Origin: Lachnospiraceae bacterium
GTDB lineage: Bacteria; Bacillota; Clostridia; Lachnospirales; Lachnospiraceae
Direction: 5' to 3'
NCBI GenBank assembly: GCA_014804675.1
Contig: JAAUZH010000039.1
Span: 104,470-168,469 of the forward strand
DNA: 64,000 bases
Under the pieces are notes generated by a model, which saw only the letters and a list, made by a program, of their open reading frames with translations, did not search any database and was not told where the DNA came from. Position 1 is the stretch's first letter, and each line of letters opens with the position of its first letter. The translations under genes were made by a program, and so were the position numbers. Below are positions 35,453 through 45,837 of this stretch, piece by piece.

Positions 35453-36904
35453 ATGAGTAATGACAGATATGTAAGCCCTCTTTCGGAGCGGTATGCCAGT
35501 AAGGAAATGCAGTATATTTTTTCACCGGATATGAAATTCCGTACATGGAGGCGGCTTTGGATCGCCCTTGCGGAAACGGAATATGAATTAGGCTTAAGTC
35601 AGGACGGAAAGCCGGTTATTACAAAGGAGCAGATTGAGGAATTAAAGGCCCATGCAGAGGATATCAATTATGATGTGGCAAAGGCAAGGGAAAAAGAAGT
35701 GCGTCATGATGTGATGAGCCATGTATACGCATATGGGAAGCAGTGCCCAAAGGCGGCAGGCATCATTCACTTAGGAGCTACTTCCTGTTACGTAGGGGAT
35801 AATACGGATATTATCGTCATGACAGAAGCTTTAAAGCTCGTAAAAAAGAAGCTGGTAAATGTCATAGATGAGCTTGCCAGATTTGCAGACCAGTATAAAG
35901 CGCTTCCTACTCTGGCATTTACGCATTTCCAGCCGGCACAGCCTACTACTGTGGGAAAAAGGGCAACCTTGTGGCTTCAGGAATTTTCTTTGGACTTAGA
36001 GGAACTGGATTTTGTACTTTCCCATATGAAGCTGCTTGGTTCCAAGGGAACTACAGGGACACAGGCATCCTTTTTAGAGCTGTTTAACGGAGATCAGGAA
36101 ACCATTGATAAAATTGATCCTATGATTGCGGAAAAAATGGGCTTTTCTGAATGCTATCCGGTTTCCGGACAGACCTATTCCAGAAAGATTGATACAAGAG
36201 TGGCAAATGTGCTTGCCGGCATTGCGGCCAGCGCTCACAAGATGTCCAATGATATCCGTCTGCTGCAGCATTTGAAAGAAGTGGAGGAGCCTTTTGAAAA
36301 GAGTCAGATCGGCTCTTCTGCCATGGCATATAAGCGAAATCCCATGAGAAGTGAAAGGATTGCATCTTTATCCAGATATGTCATGATTGATGCTTTGAAT
36401 CCTGCCATTACTTCCGCTACCCAGTGGTTTGAAAGAACGTTGGACGATTCTGCCAACAAGCGCCTTTCCATTCCGGAAGGATTTCTGGCAACGGATGGTA
36501 TTTTGGATTTATGCTTAAATGTGGTAGACGGTCTGGTGGTATATGAAAAGGTCATCACGAAGCGGCTTATGAGCGAGCTTCCTTTCATGGCAACAGAAAA
36601 TATTATGATGGATGCGGTAAAAGCAGGAGGAAACCGTCAGGAGCTTCATGAACGCATCCGGGAGCTTTCCATGGAAGCCGGAAGGAACGTAAAGGAGCTT
36701 GGCAGGGAAAACAATTTGCTGGAGCTGATTGCAGAGGATGAAGCTTTTAACATGAGCCTGGAGGACCTGCAAAAGACCATGGAACCGTCTAAATATGTGG
36801 GCCGTTCCAAGGAACAGGTGGAAAAATTCCTGGAGACGGTGATTTATCCCATACTTGAGGAGAATAAGGAACTGCTTGGGGTGAAGGCTGAGATTAGCGT
36901 GTAG
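35453..36904 (+). CDS. purB: Adenylosuccinate lyase
   Basis: Cleaves SAICAR and adenylosuccinate to release fumarate. The 483-residue member of the fumarase/aspartase superfamily begins YVSPLSERYASKEMQYIF. It has HLGATSCYVGDNTD, THFQPAQPTTVGKRATLW and the signature loop GSSAMAYKRNPMRSERI (around residue 285), where the catalytic serine resides. A GGAG site precedes the ATG at 35453. A CCCCGAT/ATCGGGG hairpin (35408-35426) sits in the 90-base gap after purF. It acts with purC and purF in the same pathway and is probably in the same operon. Confidence 0.96.
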   Translation: MSNDRYVSPLSERYASKEMQYIFSPDMKFRTWRRLWIALAETEYELGLSQDGKPVITKEQIEELKAHAEDINYDVAKAREKEVRHDVMSHVYAYGKQCPKAAGIIHLGATSCYVGDNTDIIVMTEALKLVKKKLVNVIDELARFADQYKALPTLAFTHFQPAQPTTVGKRATLWLQEFSLDLEELDFVLSHMKLLGSKGTTGTQASFLELFNGDQETIDKIDPMIAEKMGFSECYPVSGQTYSRKIDTRVANVLAGIAASAHKMSNDIRLLQHLKEVEEPFEKSQIGSSAMAYKRNPMRSERIASLSRYVMIDALNPAITSATQWFERTLDDSANKRLSIPEGFLATDGILDLCLNVVDGLVVYEKVITKRLMSELPFMATENIMMDAVKAGGNRQELHERIRELSMEAGRNVKELGRENNLLELIAEDEAFNMSLEDLQKTMEPSKYVGRSKEQVEKFLETVIYPILEENKELLGVKAEISV

Positions 36905-36946
36905 AGAAGTTTATTAGTCAAAAGAAGAAAAGGGGGATTTGGATAA

Positions 36947-37657
36947 ATGAAGAAAAATGATATGGTATTACCAATTTGCTTATCCATATTTGCGGTCATA
37001 GGCATTGGATTGATCGTAGCCTCCATTTGTCTGTTTGCCAATGGATTGCTGTTCAGGCAGTCGGCTGTAGAAATTACTGGAACAATTGAAGATATCACAT
37101 ATTATTATGATAGTGATGATGAGATACATCATCAGGTATTTGTTACATATGCCTTTGAAGGAAAAAATTATGAAGGGGTGCGATTGAACGAATATGACGG
37201 TTCTATGTATGTAGGCAAAGAAATTCCTCTTTTATGTGATCCTGAAAATCCAAGAAAAATAGAAACCACATCTGGTTTTTATTGGGCGAGCATAACATTG
37301 TTTGTTATGGGGATTGTGTGTGCCGGCATAGGAATTATTCCACTCGTTGTTTTGCTTAAGAAAAGTCTGCAAGCGAAACGTCTGCTTGCAAAAGGATATG
37401 TTTTATATGCTACAGTAGAAAAGGTTACGATAAACACAAGCCTTACGGTCAATGGGCAAAATCCCTACGTTATTTACTGCACATGGCAGAATGAATATAC
37501 AGGCGCTTTATATCGGTTTAAAAGCAAAAATCTTTGGGTAGAACCAGCTTTTGATACAGGCAGCGAAATAAAGGTTTATGTTGATGAAAATGATTACAGT
37601 AAGTATTATGTGGATACGGAGCAGGCAGAATACCAGCAGATTTATGATTATACCTAA
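36947..37657 (+). CDS. DUF3592-type membrane protein
   Basis: A 236-residue protein with two membrane spans (VLPICLSIFAVIGIGLIVASICLFANGLL, residues 6-34, and ITLFVMGIVCAGIGIIPLVVLL, about 117-138). Each is followed by a small beta domain. The first reads ITGTIEDITYYYDSDDEIHHQVFVTYAFEGKNYEG...PLLCDPENPRKI, the DUF3592 pattern. The second repeats it loosely (ATVEKVTINTSL...YVIYCTWQNEYTGALYRFKS...VYVDENDYSKYYVD). The function of the family is unknown. It starts after GGGGG 43 bases from purB and ends at repeat element copy 2. Confidence 0.83.
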   Translation: MKKNDMVLPICLSIFAVIGIGLIVASICLFANGLLFRQSAVEITGTIEDITYYYDSDDEIHHQVFVTYAFEGKNYEGVRLNEYDGSMYVGKEIPLLCDPENPRKIETTSGFYWASITLFVMGIVCAGIGIIPLVVLLKKSLQAKRLLAKGYVLYATVEKVTINTSLTVNGQNPYVIYCTWQNEYTGALYRFKSKNLWVEPAFDTGSEIKVYVDENDYSKYYVDTEQAEYQQIYDYT

Positions 37658-37722
37658 TGGAAATAGTTAATTGTATTTATCAAAAAACTTTTGGCAGCAT
37701 GGGAGGATGGGAAACGTAACAG

Positions 37723-37940
37723 TTCAGCCCGCCTGGGAAGGGAGTGTATTTGGAGGGTGTGGAGCTGGCAGTGTATATAGTAGTCTGTCAGGCCTTGGCA
37801 AAGTCGTCAGCACTTACGCACCGTATTTGGGTGCGTTAGTACTGTTGCGTCTTTGCAGAGCGAAAGCGTGCCTGACAGACTACTATATACACTGCCAGCT
37901 CCACACCCTTCAAATACACTTCCTTCCCAGGCGGGCTGAA
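37723..37940 (-). repeat. Structured repeat element, copy 2 (71-base arms)
   Basis: The left arm (37723-37793) and right arm (37870-37940) are complementary over all 71 positions except two, both G-T pairs if read as plus-strand RNA. The core between them (37794-37869) is the shared core in minus orientation, with inner hairpin ACGCACC/GGTGCGT and outer GCAAAG/CTTTGC. It lies between convergent genes and is the longest ungapped arm pair in the window. Confidence 0.93.
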
Positions 37941-37959
37941 TTTTATGTTTCATTTGAGC

Positions 37960-38415
37960 TTATGATTCGCTATGAATATACATTCTGGTCATATCTGGTT
38001 CGTCATCCCCCTGAACCATGCATAAAAATTTCCAACCATAGCGTTCATAAAATGAAGTATGGTCTGTAACAAGATAGAGTGTATCAATTCCTTTTTTCTT
38101 CATATCCTTGCAGACAAAATCTAACATTTTTCCGGCAATACCCTGACAGCGATATTCCTCTTCCACATATACGGCACAGACATTCGGAGTTAAATCCTTG
38201 CGGTTGTGGAAGTCGTTTTCAATGACACCTAAACCTCCAACAATGGTATCGTTCTGAAAGGCAAGATACCATTGAGGTATGGTTTCTTTAGTGTTTATAC
38301 AGGCATCTATGCTTTCTTTATAGGCTTCCAGAGGAATTCCCCATTTTTGATGAAACCACTCTGCGGCCATGGAAGCAAGTTCGCTATGTTCCCTTAATTT
38401 TACAATTTCAATCAT
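37960..38415 (-). CDS. GNAT-family N-acetyltransferase
   Basis: A 151-residue protein of the acetyl-CoA-dependent transferase fold. It has the motif-A segment VCAVYVEEEYRCQGIAGKMLDFVCKDMKKKGIDTLYLVTDHTSFYERYGWKF: the R-x-Q-G-I-A acetyl-CoA loop and the terminal YERYGW beta-bulge motif are plain. The substrate cannot be read. AAAGG sites precede the ATG at 38415 on the minus strand. It ends close to repeat element copy 2 and lies downstream of, and in the same direction as, the broken EAL gene, from which a terminator separates it. Confidence 0.92.
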   Translation of the reverse strand: MIEIVKLREHSELASMAAEWFHQKWGIPLEAYKESIDACINTKETIPQWYLAFQNDTIVGGLGVIENDFHNRKDLTPNVCAVYVEEEYRCQGIAGKMLDFVCKDMKKKGIDTLYLVTDHTSFYERYGWKFLCMVQGDDEPDMTRMYIHSES

Positions 38416-38450
38416 TTTTTATTCCCTTTCCTTTTCTTTTATTTGCTTTT

Positions 38451-38480
38451 ATTTTATTTGGATGTTGTTATAAAACTCAA
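38451..38480 (-). promoter_or_regulatory. Promoter of the GNAT gene
   Basis: On the minus strand TTGAGT (38480-38475), 18-base spacer, TAAAAT (38456-38451), about 36 bases before the start codon. Confidence 0.45.
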
Positions 38481-38506
38481 CCTTATTTTCTTTTAGAATA
38501 AATATT

Positions 38507-38531
38507 GAGCCGGCACTTCAAATGCCGGCTC
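38507..38531 (-). terminator. Terminator after the EAL gene
   Basis: GAGCCGGCA and TGCCGGCTC form a perfect 9-base stem with a 7-base loop (38507-38531), about 100 bases past the EAL stop on the minus strand. The T-tract after it is weak (AATATTTATT). Confidence 0.65.
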
Positions 38532-38631
38532 ATCTGATTTTAACAGTCTTTTTCATTTTACATAGAATTCGCCATATATTTTTTTAAGACAAATTTTTCT
38601 TAGACAAATAGTATTTCTATTATCAGAATCT

Positions 38632-40546
38632 TTATACACAGTTAAATTCTTCAATATATTTTAAAAACTCCGGTCCGGGAACAGGCCTTGAGAAAAAGTA
38701 ACCCTGCAGATAATCTATGCCGGACTGTACCAGAGTTTCCTTTTGAAGCATAGTTTCGATTCCTTCCGCCACGATATTTAAGTTCATTTGCTTGATCATG
38801 GCAGTGGAACTGTCTAAAATCATTTTTCCGGTGTCATCTCCAGAGGCCATGTCAATCATGGACTTATCAAATTTTACAATAGAAAGGGGCAGATTCAGCA
38901 GGGAGGTAATGTTGGAATAGCCCGTTCCAAAATCGTCCAGGGAAAAGGTAATGCCCTGGTCGGAAAGAAGAGTCATATTTTGTATGAGCATCTTTGGGGA
39001 AGTGGCAGCAGCGGTTTCCGTAATTTCCAAATTGATATGCTTTCCGTCTATATGATATTTTTGCATAAGGGAAATGAGCTCTTCCGAAAGACCTTCCTGC
39101 ATACATTGTATCATGGACAAATTGATTTCCACATATTCAATGCCCTTTTTGTTTAAGGAATTTTCCGACATAAAACGGAATACCTTATCAAATACAATAT
39201 GACCGATTTTCAAAATCATGCCATTTTGTTCTGCAAGAGGAATAAATTCATCCGGAGGGATAAAGCCCAGCTCTTCTGTCCGAAGGCGGATCAGCGCTTC
39301 GGCGGAAGCAATGGAATTCTTGCCGGTGGAATAAATTGGTTGGTAATACACTTCAAATCCATCGTTGTCAATAGCCCATTTCATGGCTGCCTCTACCTGT
39401 TGTCTCCTTGCGGTGTCAAAAATGCTGATGTCATCTGCAGATAAGCTCCAATGATTGGAGTTGTCAAGCTCCTGCAAATATTCCAGATAGAGATAGACCG
39501 TTTCCAGATTCGGCCCGTGCTTTGGAAGAGACAGCTCCAAGGTGCGGAATTCCAAATCAATCTTTGAGGAATCGATATCCCAACTGCTTTCAAAGATGGA
39601 CTTTATCCTTTTTAGAAGCGCATCTGTGGAATAGGGTTTCTGGGACTTATACATAATGGCAAAAGCTCCGTTTCCCAAATAATACACCGATTGTCTGGAA
39701 GCATGCTCCAGCTTTGTTGTAACAGCGCTCAGAAGAAGAAGAACCTTTTCCGGCGTAAAGGTATAATTTAAAACGGAAAGCTCTTCAATACAAAGAAAGA
39801 GTATCCGGTTCTGTCTCTGTGTCCTTTGATTTATAAGGAAATTTTTGGAAAAGGCATAGTCATTCAGTGCTCCGGTATGGTCATGAATGAAATCCTCCGG
39901 CCTTTGCAAATTTAAATAAATCAAAAGCAGGCAGAAGGTAATTGCAAAATTTTCAATCAGGTATAAGGGATGAAAAAACTGGTACAAGGAAGAGCCAATA
40001 CAGATAATCATAAAAAGATAAAGGGAAAAGCGCAGGTTTCTTAGCAATACATCTTTAAAAAACAAGCAGTACACAACGCCGAATCCAACGTAATAAAAGC
40101 AGATCACATAAAGGGGGAGCTGAAAGAGACCCCTGTGATAGCCGGAAGCATCGTAATAAAAAACCGCTTTGGTAAACGGATTGGAAAGGATCAAAGCAAG
40201 CTGCACGGCATAAGGCAGCAACAGGAAAGCCTTTATCTTTTTGGGTTGGTCAAAAATGTTATTATGTATTAAGACATAGGCATATAGGGAATAAAAAAAC
40301 GGTATGGAATTATGGAAAAGAAAGTATCCATAGCTTGTGGCATTTAGGAACCAGATAGGAAAGCTGTCTAAATGTTGGGAAGAAACAGTATTGATTATGT
40401 CAAATGCAGAACTTAAAAAAGTGGCTATAAGCAGTGCGGTATAAAGGGTATTCTGATATAAAGAAAGCTTTTTCTCTGTGGTAAAGAAAAAAGAGCAATG
40501 CTAATAGGGGAATGCTGCAAAAGTCAAAATCTAAATGATATTGCAT
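38632..40546 (-). pseudogene. EAL-domain c-di-GMP phosphodiesterase with membrane sensor, apparently frameshifted
   Basis: The true start is the ATG at 40546 after a perfect AGGAGGG site (MQYHLDFDFCSIPLLALLFF). That frame stops at 40400. The matching continuation (LSLYQNTLYTALLIATFL...NATSYGYFLFHNSIPFFYSLYAYVL) is in another frame and runs on to the stop at 38632. Removing one base from the A5 run (40469-40473) or the T6 run (40487-40492, minus-strand reading) restores about 637 codons. The N-terminal part has about seven membrane spans, then a degenerate GGDEF-like region, then an intact EAL domain: SAEALIRL, INLSMIQCM, LEITETAA, SLDDFGTGYSN, VKFDKSMID, VAEGIET. It may be a sequencing error, a pseudogene or a slippery-tract switch. 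Confidence 0.85.
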
Positions 40547-40725
40547 TGGGAAACCCTCCTTCCTGACAAGAATGAAAAACAAGTTAATTTCAGTATATCA
40601 CAAAACGGGAAGAATTGCTAGAAAAGCACAAGGAAAGGTTTGTGTCAAGTATACTAAAAAGCGCAGCCACAATTACTTGAAATACAAAGATTTATATTTA
40701 GGGAAAAGTTAAAGCTTCATTTTCC

Positions 40726-40754
40726 TAGACAAATGTAGGAAAAAACGATATAAT
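40726..40754 (+). promoter_or_regulatory. Promoter of the degenerate GGDEF gene
   Basis: TAGACA (40726-40731), 17-base spacer, TATAAT (40749-40754), about 48 bases before the start codon. Confidence 0.65.
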
Positions 40755-40802
40755 GAGCAGAAGAAAGCAGGGTGTTTCTGAAAGCAAAAGCGAGGTGGCG
40801 GT

Positions 40803-41726
40803 ATGGCATTTGGATTGGTTCCGTTAGAGAAACGATTAAAGGAAAATATCAGGCATTACAGATTGTCACAACTATATGACATAGGGGGATTGACCGGATA
40901 TTTGGACAGCATCTCAAAGCTAAGCGGTTTGCAGTTTCTATTAACTGACCGGCATGGGGAAAAGGCTGTGTGCATTGGAGATTTTGTAGGATTTGTGCCG
41001 GATGTGGTAAACGAGCCGGGAGAAAAAATCAAAATCATGAATCGCACAATCGGACATTTGTACATAAAGGGAAAAGAGCTCAGGGAAGATAATGAGCTTT
41101 CCAAACTGGTTGAGGGCATGGTGGAGCAGCTTGCCATACAGGGGTATAAATCCTATGCGTATATAGAAACTTCCATTTATGCAGATGAGCTGGAGAAAAA
41201 ACTGGAAAAAGAGCAGTATCAGGTAAAGCACGGGGAAAGGCAGGATGCCCTGACTGCAACGTTGAGCAGCACCTATTTCAATAACCGGATGAAAGTGATA
41301 GACCGGTCAGATATAGTGCCTGTAGCAGTCTTAAGTGTGAACATTAATGACTGGAAGTTTTTCAATGACCATTTCGGAGATGAAGAAAGTGACAGGCTGA
41401 TTCAAAAGGCGGCAGAATTCTTAAAGGAAGAGGCAAAGCCCGACTATGTAATAGGCCGGTGCGGGGGAGATTCCTTCAGCGTACTGATTCCCATGGCAGA
41501 AGAAGAGGAAGCAGAAGCTTACTGCAGGCGTGTAAAGGAAAGATGCGATGGATTTCAGGATAAAAAATTAATCCTTTCCGTTGCCTGTGGCATCGTTATG
41601 AAAACAAATGTGGAAGAGAAGCTGGAACCCCTTTTATCCGATGCGGAATATGAAATGTTTAACGATAAATATTCTATTAAGAATGCCCCCGGCTATCGGG
41701 AAAAATTGGAGAAACTTCTTTCTTAA
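40803..41726 (+). CDS. GGDEF-like protein with a degenerate active site
   Basis: A 307-residue soluble protein. Residues 1-125 form an unassigned sensor-like domain (LSQLYDIGGLTGYLDSISKLSGLQFLLTDRHGEKAVCIGDF resembles a PocR/GAF-type ligand module). A short coiled coil (ELEKKLEKEQ) leads into a GGDEF domain (about 140-300) with DALTATLSSTYFNNRM and LSVNINDWKFFNDHFG. The signature is CGGDSFSVL instead of GG(D/E)EF, so one acidic metal ligand is replaced by Ser and cyclase activity is doubtful. It is divergent from the EAL gene, suggesting a c-di-GMP-related pair. Confidence 0.87.
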   Translation: MAFGLVPLEKRLKENIRHYRLSQLYDIGGLTGYLDSISKLSGLQFLLTDRHGEKAVCIGDFVGFVPDVVNEPGEKIKIMNRTIGHLYIKGKELREDNELSKLVEGMVEQLAIQGYKSYAYIETSIYADELEKKLEKEQYQVKHGERQDALTATLSSTYFNNRMKVIDRSDIVPVAVLSVNINDWKFFNDHFGDEESDRLIQKAAEFLKEEAKPDYVIGRCGGDSFSVLIPMAEEEEAEAYCRRVKERCDGFQDKKLILSVACGIVMKTNVEEKLEPLLSDAEYEMFNDKYSIKNAPGYREKLEKLLS

Positions 41727-41807
41727 AAGCATATAATAAGAGATGTAAAAATTTTATAAATTTGTTAAAAATTTCCGAAATTCCCTTTTCTTATGAAAAA
41801 ATTTGAG

Positions 41808-41813
41808 TATAAT
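41808..41813 (+). promoter_or_regulatory. Likely -10 box of groES-groEL; no CIRCE
   Basis: TATAAT at 41808-41813 with only a weak -35 (CTTTTC, 41785-41790). The 125-base leader region is very AT-rich. The HrcA operator CIRCE (TTAGCACTC-N9-GAGTGCTAA) and a CtsR-type direct repeat are both absent. Confidence 0.5.
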
Positions 41814-41851
41814 AAAAAAATTGTAGTGAACATTATCAAGGAGGAATTATC

Positions 41852-42139
41852 ATGAAGTTAGTACCATTAGGAGACAGAGTCGTATTAAAGCAACTGGCAG
41901 CAGAGGAAACTACTAAGTCAGGCATTGTATTGCCGGGACAGGGAAAAGAAAAACCACAGCAGGCTGAAGTGGTTGCAGTAGGTCCGGGTGGAGTCGTAGA
42001 TGGGAAAGAGGTGAAAATGGAAGTCAAGACCGGAGATAAGGTCATTTATTCCAAATATTCCGGAACAGATGTGGAGCTGGACGATGAGACCTTTATCGTG
42101 GTAAGGCAGAATGACATTCTGGCAGTGATTGAAGCATAA
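41852..42139 (+). CDS. groES: Co-chaperonin GroES
   Basis: A 95-residue lid of the chaperonin. It has the opening LVPLGDRVVLKQLAAEETTKSGIVLP, the mobile-loop region KSGIVLPGQGKEKPQQAEV, and VKTGDKVIYSKYSGTDVELDDETFIVVRQNDILAVIE. AAGGAGG precedes the ATG. groEL follows after 103 bases. Together they form the folding chamber for cytoplasmic proteins. Confidence 0.97.
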   Translation: MKLVPLGDRVVLKQLAAEETTKSGIVLPGQGKEKPQQAEVVAVGPGGVVDGKEVKMEVKTGDKVIYSKYSGTDVELDDETFIVVRQNDILAVIEA

Positions 42140-42167
42140 GCTGTCTGAATCATTCCATATGACATAA

Positions 42168-43865
<1,698 letters not shown>

Positions 43866-43897
43866 GAAAAATTGACAGAGTGATAATAAAGTGACAA

Positions 43898-43942
43898 GAA
43901 AGAACCGATGGAAAGGAAAGTTTTCATTGGTTCTTTGTTTTA
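43898..43942 (+). terminator. Terminator of groES-groEL
   Basis: AAAGAACC-ATGGAAA pairs with TTTTCAT-GGTTCTTT (about 43898-43937), followed by GTTTTAT. A stem of about 15 bases with one bulge. Confidence 0.75.
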
Positions 43943-43974
43943 TCTTATACTATTCAGGGAAAGGGAGATGAAGC

Positions 43975-44850
43975 TTGAAAAAAAGTGGCTTGGGCAGAGT
44001 TTTGTTTTTAATTGTATTGGTTGTTATGGCAGCAGGGGTTGGCATGGCTCTGGGAATGGCAGGCGAAAGTGGGGAGAAAAGCACATCACAGGAGCCTGAA
44101 CCGCTTCCGGAAGTCCGGGAAATCAATGAATCAGAGGAAACAGAAAAGGAAACACCCTTTGATATGGCAACACCCATTCCGGATGAAGTCTATACGACTA
44201 TTGTCTCTTATGAAGCAAAAAAGCTGCTGCAGTCAGAAAACGGACTGGCTAAGGCGGAAATAACCGTAACAATGCCGCAGCTTACCATGCGTTCTGCTGT
44301 GGCAGGAAAAATCAACGAACAACTTCTTGACTTTTATACCGGGGCATATGAAAATGGCCTTTCTGCCGGCGGAGAGGATATGGAGTTTCAACAGGAAACC
44401 AGTGAGGAAGCAGGAGAAGATTTTTACTATAGATATAGTTACGAAGAAGGATATCAGGTAACGCTTTTTGACGAGCGATATTTGTCCATTCTGGCAGAGG
44501 GATATGAATATGCAGGCGGCGCTCATGGAATGCCTTTTAGAATACCTCTCATCTTTGATTTGGAAACCGGAGAGCAGGTAAAGGGGAAAAGTCTGTTTGC
44601 AGTGTCAGAAGAACAGTTCATGGAGAGGAAACGGGAAGCATACAGGGAATTGATAGCTCAAAGCGATGAAGGGACATATTGGGAAGATGCTCTTTCCCTT
44701 GTGGAAGAAAGTACAGATTTTGACAGTGGGTATTATCTTTCCGAAAACGGAGTTACCTTCTATTATGCGCCCTATGCCCTGGCTCCTTATGCGGCAGGAT
44801 TTGTGGAGGCAACCGTGCCATACGAGAAGCTTCCTCTTGTGGGAGAATGA
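43975..44850 (+). CDS. Exported DUF3298/RsiV-like protein
   Basis: A 291-residue protein started from the TTG at 43975 (site AAAGGGAG, 7 bases away). An ATG at 43969 is in another frame. The N-terminal hydrophobic segment (GRVLFLIVLVVMAAGVGMALGM) is an anchor or signal. An acidic linker (EPEPLPEVREINESEETEKE) follows. The outer domain matches the DUF4163/DUF3298 pattern of RsiV, a lysozyme-binding anti-sigma factor: KKLLQSENGLAKAEITVTMPQL, GYEYAGGAHGMPFRIPLIFDLETGEQV and VTFYYAPYALAPYAAGFVEATVPY. No sigma factor is next to it, and no anti-sigma domain is visible, so its role is unknown. Confidence 0.85.
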   Translation: MKKSGLGRVLFLIVLVVMAAGVGMALGMAGESGEKSTSQEPEPLPEVREINESEETEKETPFDMATPIPDEVYTTIVSYEAKKLLQSENGLAKAEITVTMPQLTMRSAVAGKINEQLLDFYTGAYENGLSAGGEDMEFQQETSEEAGEDFYYRYSYEEGYQVTLFDERYLSILAEGYEYAGGAHGMPFRIPLIFDLETGEQVKGKSLFAVSEEQFMERKREAYRELIAQSDEGTYWEDALSLVEESTDFDSGYYLSENGVTFYYAPYALAPYAAGFVEATVPYEKLPLVGE

Positions 44851-44851
44851 A

Positions 44852-44892
44852 AGAACAGGCATTGGAAAAAAGTGCTTTCCAATGCCTGTTCT
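44852..44892. terminator. Bidirectional terminator between DUF3298 and MgtC genes
   Basis: A perfect 17-base stem: AGAACAGGCATTGGAAA (44852-44868) with TTTCCAATGCCTGTTCT (44876-44892), 7-base loop. It serves two convergent genes. T-tracts are weak on both sides. Confidence 0.82.
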
Positions 44893-44894
44893 GC

Positions 44895-45575
44895 TTACAT
44901 ATACTCTATTGACAATACCCCTTTTATCTGTTCCATTTTATTCATGTATTCATCCAGTTTTTTTGTATCCGGAATGATTAGAGTGGCAAAGATAGAAAGA
45001 GGCTGTCCTTTTACCTTTGGTTTTATCACATCAAAGTTATCCACCAGAATTTGTTCTGTTCGAAACAGCTCCATAAGAAGGGGAACAGCTTTGCTGGTTT
45101 CGATGTCCAGATACAAGGAAAAATATTTGCTGTGCTTATATGCTCTTTTTTCAATGACCGGAAGCACATGAAGGGCAAACAGCATAAGAAGACAGACCAG
45201 GATTCCGCCGCCTAGAAAACCGATGCCTACAGAAACGCCGATACAGGCACAGGTCCAGAGACTGGCAGCAGTGGTAAGGCCTTTTACCTGATGCCCGGAT
45301 ACAATAATGGTTCCTACTCCTAAAAATCCTACACCGCTGATTACCTGGGCAGCCATTCTTGCCATATCGGACTTCCCGGGAAAGGCAACCTCCATGTACT
45401 GGGCAGTCAACATCACTAAGGCAGAGCCAAGGCATACAATGGTATGGGTCTTGGTTCCAGCGCCCCTTCGCTTGACGCCCCGCTCCAAGCCAATGATGCA
45501 GCCCAGGATCAGGGCGGCAAAAATGCGTATGAAAATGTGTAAAGGCGTCCATTGGGAAAAGGATGTGGAGAACAT
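44895..45575 (-). CDS. MgtC/SapB family membrane protein
   Basis: A 226-residue protein started at the ATG at 45575, 4 bases after a G8 tract on the minus strand; the frame extends further but without a site. The N-terminal part has five membrane spans with the family motif AALILGCIIGLERGVKRRGAGTKTHTIVCLGSALVML and AAQVISGVGFLGVGTIIVSG...GLTTAASLWTCACIGVSVGIG. The C-terminal cytoplasmic domain is ACT-like (KYFSLYLDIETSKAVPLLMELFRTEQ). MgtC proteins are linked to low-magnesium survival and, in pathogens, to control of the F-ATPase. The G8 tract is a possible slippery site affecting expression. Confidence 0.92.
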   Translation of the reverse strand: MFSTSFSQWTPLHIFIRIFAALILGCIIGLERGVKRRGAGTKTHTIVCLGSALVMLTAQYMEVAFPGKSDMARMAAQVISGVGFLGVGTIIVSGHQVKGLTTAASLWTCACIGVSVGIGFLGGGILVCLLMLFALHVLPVIEKRAYKHSKYFSLYLDIETSKAVPLLMELFRTEQILVDNFDVIKPKVKGQPLSIFATLIIPDTKKLDEYMNKMEQIKGVLSIEYM

Positions 45576-45761
45576 GGACCCCCCCCTTTCTTTGAAAAAA
45601 TAACCATTCGTAATGTCCGGACGGGAATATATATAAATAGTATATAATGGAATAGAAGGGGATTTCAATAGAATTTTGGGGATTATTACAATTTGAAAAT
45701 ATAATTGATTGCATAGAAGAGCACATGATTTTTCATATTCGCATTTTACGTGAAATTACAC

Positions 45762-45790
45762 TTGAAAATAATCCAAAAATCGCCTATAAT
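45762..45790 (+). promoter_or_regulatory. Promoter of the Rpn-type nuclease gene
   Basis: TTGAAA (45762-45767), 17-base spacer, TATAAT (45785-45790), giving a leader of about 40 bases. Confidence 0.75.
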
Positions 45791-45811
45791 GGAATCCATA
45801 GATAAGTTTTT

Positions 45812-45829
45812 CCTGTATCCTTATACAGG
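45812..45829 (+). promoter_or_regulatory. Hairpin covering the ribosome binding site of the Rpn-type gene
   Basis: CCTGTAT (45812-45818) and ATACAGG (45823-45829) form a 7-base stem with a 4-base loop. The AGG at its 3' end is the first part of the AGGAGG site for the ATG at 45838, so folding should reduce translation. Confidence 0.6.
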
Positions 45830-45837
45830 AGGAACCT

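Noticed and set aside
37671..38069. A 132-codon plus-strand frame
   Set aside because: It spans both arms of repeat element copy 2 and runs antisense to the GNAT gene; composition is not protein-like.
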